A stretch of 12,788 bases of DNA, from assembly GCA_938041945.1 (NCBI GenBank), contig CALISC010000109.1, forward strand, positions 1 to 12,788, read 5' to 3'. The notes under the pieces are model-generated. The model was not told where the DNA came from and searched no databases. It saw only the letters and a list, made by a program, of their open reading frames with translations. Source of the stretch: an uncultured Acholeplasmataceae bacterium. GTDB taxonomy: Bacteria; Bacillota_I; Bacilli_A; Acholeplasmatales; Acholeplasmataceae. Below, one piece after another: positions 7,766 to 12,788 of this stretch. Within the stretch, counting starts at the first letter, position 1. Each line of letters starts with the position of its first letter. The position numbers were made by a program, and so were the translations under genes.

Positions 7766-9052
7766 TTATACTAATTTAGCGTTTTTAACAATTAAGTCGT
7801 GGGCCTTGCCAACTTTTAAGTCTTTTTCAATATTTTCTTTACTTAATTGTTTTTTAACTTCTTCAACCGAAACGTTGTATTGTTTTGCAATTTCTTTGAA
7901 GTGCTCTTCAATTTCTGCGTCTGTTATTTCTAGTTTTTCAGCATCTGCAATTGCGTCTAAAGTAAGAGCTTCGTGAATTTGTTCATACGCTGCTTTTTTC
8001 TCTTCAGCCATCGCGTCTTCTGATTTTTTGCCAGTCATTTCCAAGTATTGTTGGTAGTTCATGCCGTAGGCTTTAAGGCTTTCTTCAATACGACGACGAT
8101 TGCGGTTAACTTGTGCCATTATCATGGCGTCATGGATTTCTATCACGGCGTTCGCAGAGGCTTCTTCTAGTGCAGTTTTTTTAATGCGTTCATTTTCTTG
8201 TTTTTCTTTAAGTTGAGAGATTAGCGACTTAACGTGTGCTTTGTATTGTTCAACTGTCTCAATTTTGTCTTTTTTTAAGTCTTTTACCCATTCATCGGTA
8301 AGTTCGGGTAAGTGAGTTACTTTAACTGCGTTAACTTTGCATTTAAAAACAGCTGCTTTGCCTTTAAGGTCTTGAACCTGGTAGTCTTCTGGGAAAGTTA
8401 CGTTCACGTCTTTTTCTTCACCTGCTTTTAGGCCAATTAGTTGTTCTTCAAAACCAGGGATAAACTGACCAGATCCTATTTTTAGGTCAAAGTCAGTACC
8501 TTTTCCACCCGCAAAAGCAGTACCATCAATAAAGCCTTCAAAGTTAATGTTAGCAGTATCTCCGCTTTCAACGGCTTTGTCTGCTGCTAGTAGTTTAGAT
8601 GAACGATTTAGTTCCTCGTTGATTTTTTGTTCAACTTCTTTAGGTGATACTTTGGTATCTGGTTTTTTAATTTCAATTCCTTTGTATTTGCCTAGTTTAA
8701 CTTCGGGCTTAACTGGGATTGTCAAAATTACTTCAAACTCTTCTTCTGCCAGTTTTGGTTCTTTTGGGTTTAGTTCAACGTTAGTAGGTTCTGCGACCAC
8801 TTCGTATGTTTTTTCCATTAAAACATCTTCAAACTTAGCATTAATAACAAAGTTTAGAGCATCGTTGAAAAGTGATGCTTTTCCGTATCTGTTTTCGTAA
8901 ATTGAACGCGGTGCTTGGCCTTTTCTAAAGCCTTTTAATTCAACTTTTTCTTTTACTAATTGATATGCGTAATCAAGACCACTTTCAAAGTCGGCAAGTG
9001 TAACTTTAGCGGTTACTTTAATTTGATTTTTTTCTAATTTTTCTATTTTCAT
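7766..9052 (-). CDS. tig: Trigger factor, ribosome-bound chaperone
   Basis: Trigger factor docks at the ribosome exit tunnel and shields nascent chains; its middle domain is a peptidyl-prolyl isomerase. The 428 residues show the N-terminal ribosome-binding domain with the docking signature GFRKGQAP (41-48), the FKBP-type isomerase domain about 161-245 (GDTANINFEGFIDGTAF, GSGQFIPGFEEQLIGLKAGE), and the helical chaperone arms about 250-428. Length is normal. The ATG at 9050-9052 has a strong GGAGG site (9065-9069) 12 bases upstream, and a promoter lies at 9092-9119. It is the first gene of the operon. No CIRCE or CtsR-like heat-shock operator is visible upstream. Confidence 0.97.
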   Translation of the reverse strand: MKIEKLEKNQIKVTAKVTLADFESGLDYAYQLVKEKVELKGFRKGQAPRSIYENRYGKASLFNDALNFVINAKFEDVLMEKTYEVVAEPTNVELNPKEPKLAEEEFEVILTIPVKPEVKLGKYKGIEIKKPDTKVSPKEVEQKINEELNRSSKLLAADKAVESGDTANINFEGFIDGTAFAGGKGTDFDLKIGSGQFIPGFEEQLIGLKAGEEKDVNVTFPEDYQVQDLKGKAAVFKCKVNAVKVTHLPELTDEWVKDLKKDKIETVEQYKAHVKSLISQLKEKQENERIKKTALEEASANAVIEIHDAMIMAQVNRNRRRIEESLKAYGMNYQQYLEMTGKKSEDAMAEEKKAAYEQIHEALTLDAIADAEKLEITDAEIEEHFKEIAKQYNVSVEEVKKQLSKENIEKDLKVGKAHDLIVKNAKLV

Positions 9053-9091
9053 AAACTGTTGGTTCCTCCGTGCATACTTAAATATTTTACC

Positions 9092-9119
9092 ATAATATAA
9101 TATATAGAAAGAAACGCAA
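9092..9119 (-). promoter_or_regulatory. Probable promoter of the tig-lon-engB-degV-valS-folC operon
   Basis: On the minus strand, TTGCGT (9114-9119) and TATTAT (9092-9097) are 16 bases apart. This fits a housekeeping sigma promoter with a weak -35 box and a good -10 box, about 40 bases before the tig ATG. A second -10-like TAAAAT lies a little downstream. The -10 box overlaps the divergent TATAAT of the phosphatase gene, so the two promoters may exclude each other. Confidence 0.5.
9096..9101 (+). promoter_or_regulatory. Probable -10 box of the HAD phosphatase gene
   Basis: A perfect TATAAT lies 70 bases before the ATG at 9172. No convincing -35 box sits 16-18 bases upstream, so the site is weak, or dependent on a factor. 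Transcription would begin near 9108, just before the hairpin at 9116-9138. Confidence 0.4.
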
Positions 9120-9138
9120 GCCTTTTAAAAGGACTTGC
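9116..9138. repeat. Imperfect palindrome in the shared tig/HAD regulatory gap
   Basis: GCAAG (9116-9120) and CTTGC (9134-9138) flank the perfect 12-base palindrome CCTTTTAAAAGG (9121-9132), with one extra A at 9133. It could fold as a hairpin in the phosphatase leader, or act as a repressor operator; its left arm covers the -35 box of the tig promoter. There is no T run, so it is not a terminator. CTTGC recurs at 9143-9147. Confidence 0.4.
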
Positions 9139-9171
9139 TTGTCTTGCTAAAACTAGGAGACTTTGAAAACC

Positions 9172-9963
9172 ATGATTAAAAAGATATTTATATTTGATAT
9201 TGATGGAACTCTGTATTCAAAAAAACATAAAAAAATTTTGCCAAATACTTGTAGGCTGCTAAAAGAGTTAAGTGAAGATAAAGAAGTTTTATGCGGAGTT
9301 GCAACTGGTCGTGGTAAACCTAAAATTAAGGTTTTGGCGCCAATTTTAAAGTACCTTGATTTTTTAATACTCTCAAATGGTCAATATATTGAATTTCAAA
9401 AAAAGTTAATCTCAAAACATTGTTTTTCAAATCAAGATGTCGCTAAATTAAATAAAATTTGTGCAAGTAAACGAGTTAATTTAGGTTTTACTACAAGTAA
9501 ATTTGCGTATTACGCAAATATGCACGATAGTGCTGAAAAAATGCGGGAAAAAGAGTTTAGACAAGCGAGCAATAAAAGTATTTTAACTAAAGAAATTTAC
9601 TCACTTTGGTTGTCATCAGACTACCCAGAGGATTTAACTTTAATTAAAAACAGTTTTAATAAACTAGACTTTTATTTTTGGAATAAACAAAAAGGTATGG
9701 ATGTTGCTTTAAAAGGTTTTTCTAAACAAAAAGGTATTGAGATTTTAAAAAGTTATTTAATTGAAAATCAGTTAATTGAAAAAGATTGTAAAGTAATTGC
9801 GATTGGAGATGGCGAAAACGATTTTGAGATGCTAAAGCATGCAAATGTGTCAGTATGCATGGAAAACTCAGATTGCGGTAAATTAAGAGATATTGCTGAC
9901 TTAATTGCACCGAGTGTAGATAGCGACTTGCTTTACTCTTTCTTTAAGAAAAATATTTTTTAA
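9172..9963 (+). CDS. Cof-type HAD-IIB family phosphatase
   Basis: Cof-type HAD hydrolases remove phosphate from small molecules such as sugar phosphates, flavin or pyridoxal phosphate; the substrate cannot be told here. Motif I is FDIDGT with nucleophile Asp9 and acid/base Asp11, motif II Thr45 in ATGRG, the subfamily's SNG at 68-70, motif III Lys185 or Lys187 in FSKQKGIEIL, and motif IV GDGENDFEM (212-220) with Mg-binding Asp213 and Asp217. A C2-type cap lies between about 80 and 185. Length 263 is normal and there is no signal peptide. I chose the ATG at 9172 because AGGAGA (9155-9160) lies 11 bases upstream; an in-frame TTG at 9163 is too close to that site. It is the only plus-strand gene, transcribed away from tig. 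Confidence 0.93.
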   Translation: MIKKIFIFDIDGTLYSKKHKKILPNTCRLLKELSEDKEVLCGVATGRGKPKIKVLAPILKYLDFLILSNGQYIEFQKKLISKHCFSNQDVAKLNKICASKRVNLGFTTSKFAYYANMHDSAEKMREKEFRQASNKSILTKEIYSLWLSSDYPEDLTLIKNSFNKLDFYFWNKQKGMDVALKGFSKQKGIEILKSYLIENQLIEKDCKVIAIGDGENDFEMLKHANVSVCMENSDCGKLRDIADLIAPSVDSDLLYSFFKKNIF

Positions 9964-9972
9964 CCATAAAAT

Positions 9973-10010
9973 AAATGACCCTAGTCTGTAGACAGACCAG
10001 GGTCATTTTT
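9973..10010 (+). terminator. Two-way terminator between convergent genes
   Basis: AAATGACCCT (9973-9982) pairs perfectly with AGGGTCATTT (9999-10008). After one mismatch, an inner GTCTG/CAGAC stem closes on the loop TAGA. A T run follows on the plus strand, 9 bases after the phosphatase stop. On the minus strand the stem is followed by TATTTTAT, so it can also end the 883-codon gene, whose stop codon is at 10042-10044. Confidence 0.88.
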
Positions 10011-10041
10011 AAATTTGGTGTAGGTTATTGAAAATATTTAG

Positions 10042-12693
10042 TTATCTAATTCCAACCACAATTCCGTAAGTGTAGGCAATTTCTTGCGTAGATAAATAAT
10101 TTAAGTAATTACCATCTGGGAATAACTCATAGCGATAACAATACGCTTGGTCTTTATCTTCCCATTGACCATATAACCACCAAGAACCTATGTGGTCTTT
10201 TAAATAAAACGGACCAAAACCATTAGCTTCAACGAAAGGAGTTAAGTCAGCACCACGATAAATATTTTGGTGGTCAAATCTGTCTCCGTGCACTGCTTTC
10301 GCAAAGTCAGTTGGTTTTTTAAGCATTTTTTTAGGTGGATTAAATAAATCTGATTTCGCAACTCCAAAATCACCATCATCAAAAGTCAGGCCATAGGTGT
10401 TTACACCTAAAAACGCACTAATTTCTTTTAGCATTGCTCTGAATAGCGAATTTTCTGGTTTTGCGTTGTCAGGAAAATCAAGGTACGCGATATTATACGC
10501 GGTTACATCAAGAATTTTTTTGGTAAACCAAGTATTCTTTTTCGGAATTTTGATAAACTCAACGTCTTCAAATTTATAGTAGTTGCCATCGTACTTTTCA
10601 TATTTATTGCCAAACTTATCTTGCCAGTAACTGCGGGTAAACTTAAGTGTGTAGTCCTTTGCTCGTGAATTAAACTTAAGTTCACGAACTTCGTCTTTAA
10701 GGTGAAAGATACCTTCTGGATTGTCAACTTTGGTTTGCGGATATTTACCGAGTTTCTTTATTGGCTCTCCAATATAAAGCGTGATTTTTAAGTCTTTTTC
10801 AACTACGAGCGCTTCAATTTCTGCTTTAGTTTTTGAAATTCCGTCTAACTCAATTTTAACAATTCCAAGTTCATCTAAAGCAAAAGGAGTTTCGTCGATC
10901 AACCCAACTTTAGCGCCGTGTTTAACGTTTCTTTCGGCAATTTTTGCGGTATGTTCTTTGACTTCAAACTCTACTTTGTGAACTTTTCGTTTTAAAGTTA
11001 TTACTACTTTGTTTTCACTAGACTTAGGGTTTACAGTAATTTCAGTTTGGCTAAAAATAGGGTCTTGGAAAACCGCTTTGTCTGGATTTTGAAATTCTAC
11101 AGTATGCTTAGAGCCAATTACTCCTTTTTTTGTCAAAGTAGTCTCTGAAAAAGTTCCATCGACTTCTTCTTTTTTGACAGTATAGGTGATTTCGGCTTCT
11201 TGAACAGGGAGTTTACGAAGTTTCAAATGTGCTTTTAAAATAAGGTCTGAAGTTACTGGAATTTTGAAATCAAATCTAACACCAGTATCTTTGCCAGTTA
11301 TAGGATCGACTACTGTCCAGTAGTCAAGTTCTTCAATGTCTCCGTTTGGAAGTAGCCTTGTTACCATAGAAGGCAGACTGTAGTTGTTGTCTAGTTTTTC
11401 GCCGTGTTTGCGGTAAGTAGGCACCAATTGAGTTGCATCACTTGGCGTGATAAAAGTGATTTTGTGTTCTTGGGTGTTTGGATCTGAATTATTTAATTTC
11501 TTGGTCTTTAAATAAAGCGAAATGTTTTCACTTGCCTTGTTGTTGGCCTCATAAAAGTCGTAAGGTCGGGTTAATGCTTCATCTAAATACCAGCCGATAA
11601 ACTCATAACCTGGTTTTGAGTGCTTGTAGTTGTAAATAGGGTCGCCTTTTTTGACAATATCAAAGTAAACTCTCTCGGCGCCATCAAAGTAAGAAACTGC
11701 GACATAGCCTTTTTTATTGATTTCGCCACCCGCTTCTGGGGTGATTTCGTGTTTATATCTAGCAACTAATTTAAAGTTATATTGTACCCAGTCAGGAAGG
11801 CGAAAGTCTTCGCCTACTCCTAAATTAACGCGCTCTCCATTTTTGTCAACATAATACCAACCTAAAAACTCAGTGATATAAAAAGGCGGGGTCATAAACA
11901 TAATTTCAATGCCTTTGGTTTTAGGGTCAAGTGTTTTAATAGTTTTTTGAGTTTGCGGAATATATTCAACTAAAAAAGATTTTTGCTTGCTGTTTTTAAA
12001 AATATTTGTCAAAACAAAGTCATAGAAAATTGCAATTTTTTTAGTGTTGTCAACTAAAAAAGCAGAACCTTTTGCCTCTTCTTTGCTGAAAACTATATCT
12101 TTGCTAACTGAGTGAGTTTCAGGTTGACCGTTTTCATTTAGTTTAAAGAAACTCTCTGCTCTGTAGAGTTCCTCTTTGATGTGTCTGTATTTGCGGTCAA
12201 GTTCAAAATACGGCAAAATAGTTGGGCGTGGTGTTTCGCCTAAACTATTTTTTTGAAAGAAAACCCTTAAGTAGTTTGAAAAGTCAATTAAAACATCATA
12301 GGTAGTTTTAATTCCAAATAAATTTTTAACTGTAATTTCAAAAACAGGTTCACTTTGTTTTAAGTCCAAAAAGTCAACAGCAAGTTTTTTACCAGGCTTT
12401 GCGTTAATCGAAACAACTTTGCCAAGTCGGTTGGTTGTAAACCAATTTTGCTTGATTTGAATAAAAGTAGTTTTAGTAGTATCCACAGTTTCCGGAACAA
12501 TAAATTTAACTTTACCGCTTTCATATTTTACGGCTTCGTTTTTTGGAAAGCCACTTTCTGATGACAGATAAATAGTTGGACGCATTAATAGTAGTACTAT
12601 TATTACGATTAGTAGCACAGTTAAGAATGCAGCGATTGCTGAAAACAAAAGTTTACGATTTGATTTACTTTTTTTATTATCTACAAGGTTCAT
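10042..12693 (-). CDS. Membrane-anchored surface protein with InlB/MucBP-like repeats and a DUF6273-like C-terminus
   Basis: The 883 residues begin with a basic stretch (KKSKSNRK) and one strong membrane helix at about 15-38, with no lipobox Cys, so the rest is probably outside the cell, tethered by its N-terminus. After a region I do not recognise (40-260) come beta-repeat modules. There is a partial InlB-type repeat (FLGWYYVDKNG ... LVARY, 276-312) and a full one (330-398, with YFDG, GDPI, PGYEFIGWYLDEAL, ISLYL). A third divergent copy lies at 410-491, a MucBP-like module at 500-570 (ITYTVKKEEVDGTF) and another at 572-641. Residues 647-883 resemble DUF6273: GKYPQTKV (649-656), YYKFEDVEFIKI (705-716), KILDVTAYN (726-734), KKPTDFAKA (792-800), WWLYG (838-842) and a final GIVVGIR. 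No LPXTG motif is present. A good AAAGGA site precedes the ATG. Adhesion or cell-wall interaction is a guess. Confidence 0.82.
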   Translation of the reverse strand: MNLVDNKKSKSNRKLLFSAIAAFLTVLLIVIIVLLLMRPTIYLSSESGFPKNEAVKYESGKVKFIVPETVDTTKTTFIQIKQNWFTTNRLGKVVSINAKPGKKLAVDFLDLKQSEPVFEITVKNLFGIKTTYDVLIDFSNYLRVFFQKNSLGETPRPTILPYFELDRKYRHIKEELYRAESFFKLNENGQPETHSVSKDIVFSKEEAKGSAFLVDNTKKIAIFYDFVLTNIFKNSKQKSFLVEYIPQTQKTIKTLDPKTKGIEIMFMTPPFYITEFLGWYYVDKNGERVNLGVGEDFRLPDWVQYNFKLVARYKHEITPEAGGEINKKGYVAVSYFDGAERVYFDIVKKGDPIYNYKHSKPGYEFIGWYLDEALTRPYDFYEANNKASENISLYLKTKKLNNSDPNTQEHKITFITPSDATQLVPTYRKHGEKLDNNYSLPSMVTRLLPNGDIEELDYWTVVDPITGKDTGVRFDFKIPVTSDLILKAHLKLRKLPVQEAEITYTVKKEEVDGTFSETTLTKKGVIGSKHTVEFQNPDKAVFQDPIFSQTEITVNPKSSENKVVITLKRKVHKVEFEVKEHTAKIAERNVKHGAKVGLIDETPFALDELGIVKIELDGISKTKAEIEALVVEKDLKITLYIGEPIKKLGKYPQTKVDNPEGIFHLKDEVRELKFNSRAKDYTLKFTRSYWQDKFGNKYEKYDGNYYKFEDVEFIKIPKKNTWFTKKILDVTAYNIAYLDFPDNAKPENSLFRAMLKEISAFLGVNTYGLTFDDGDFGVAKSDLFNPPKKMLKKPTDFAKAVHGDRFDHQNIYRGADLTPFVEANGFGPFYLKDHIGSWWLYGQWEDKDQAYCYRYELFPDGNYLNYLSTQEIAYTYGIVVGIR

Positions 12694-12698
12694 AATTT

Positions 12699-12757
12699 TC
12701 CTTTCGTTTTTGTGTACATCAAAATAAAAAGATGTGCGTTTTATTGAAAATATTATA
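12699..12757 (-). promoter_or_regulatory. Promoter and leader of the surface-protein gene
   Basis: On the minus strand a TATAAT (12752-12757) is followed by a leader of about 50 bases and a GAAAGGA ribosome site (12699-12705), 5 bases before the ATG. I see no good -35 box at 17 bases. The leader holds a short inverted repeat, ACATC (12716-12720) and GATGT (12731-12735), with a 10-base A/T loop; it could be a weak operator or chance. From 12758 to the window end there is only AT-rich DNA, with nothing else that I can identify. Confidence 0.45.
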
Positions 12758-12788
12758 AAACCTGTAAATAAGTTTTTTTGTCTAGATT

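Noticed and set aside
8547..8900. Plus-strand open frame of 117 codons, rich in Ser and Leu
   Set aside because: It is an antisense shadow of tig; trigger factor is complete and well conserved on the other strand.
9116..9138. Hairpin read as a terminator
   Set aside because: No T run follows on either strand, and it lies upstream of both divergent genes rather than after one.
9163..9171. TTG start, giving the phosphatase three extra residues
   Set aside because: The AGGAGA site would be only 2 bases away, while the ATG at 9172 has a spacing of 11 and gives the usual short lead-in to the DIDGT motif.
9053..9171. Heat-shock operators (CIRCE or CtsR) before tig
   Set aside because: I looked for TTAGCACTC/GAGTGCTAA and for AGTCAAA-type repeats and found neither.
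1452..9963. Mycoplasma-type code with TGA read as Trp
   Set aside because: The Trp residues I checked, for example in the valS WNW stretch, are TGG, and the full-length proteins need no TGA read-through.
1..12788. CRISPR array, tRNA genes, insertion sequence or prophage
   Set aside because: There are no regularly spaced direct repeats, cloverleaf-like tracts, transposase or integrase frames, or phage genes anywhere in the window.

Overview
The window is AT-rich and carries eight genes or gene parts on the minus strand, plus one hypothetical tail fragment, and one gene on the plus strand. There are no tRNAs, rRNAs, CRISPR arrays or insertion sequences that I can see. About 94% of it (roughly 780-12788) looks like one small-genome, low-GC Gram-positive organism of the Bacilli/Mollicutes type. 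The reasons are the tig-lon-engB-valS-folC order (a shortened form of the Bacillus tig-clpX-lonB-lonA-engB ... valS-folC region), Shine-Dalgarno sequences of the AGGAGG type, and a surface protein with InlB-like repeats and a DUF6273-like end. Trp is read from TGG throughout, so this is not a mycoplasma using UGA as Trp. An uncultured RF39-like or Erysipelotrichia-like gut lineage is a reasonable guess, not a proof.

Left end (1-~780): this part looks different. It holds the first 88 codons of a small protein of a type I associate with Bacteroides/Prevotella, a 98-residue winged-helix (DUF2582-like) protein with a Lys/Ala/Thr tail, and a TAATTTTGC element that matches the Bacteroidetes -7 promoter consensus TAnnTTTG. 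Neither start codon has a Shine-Dalgarno sequence. The change coincides with a folC gene that stops halfway through its family length. The simplest reading is a join between DNA of two phyla at about 775-800, either an assembly chimera or a recent recombination.

Main operon (779-9052, minus strand): tig (trigger factor), lon (ATP-dependent protease), engB (ribosome-assembly GTPase), degV (fatty-acid-binding protein), valS (valyl-tRNA synthetase) and folC (broken folylpolyglutamate synthase). Gaps run from a 17-base overlap to 18 bases, so this reads as a single transcript from a promoter near 9092-9119. It ties nascent-chain folding, protein turnover, ribosome assembly, lipid handling and tRNA charging together.

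Right part: a divergent gene for a Cof-type HAD phosphatase (9172-9963, plus strand) shares a 110-base regulatory gap with tig. A strong two-way terminator follows it. The last gene, 883 codons on the minus strand, encodes a membrane-anchored extracellular protein with several InlB/MucBP-like beta repeats and a C-terminal domain that I read as a divergent DUF6273. It is the least understood gene here. The last 95 bases are its promoter and leader.
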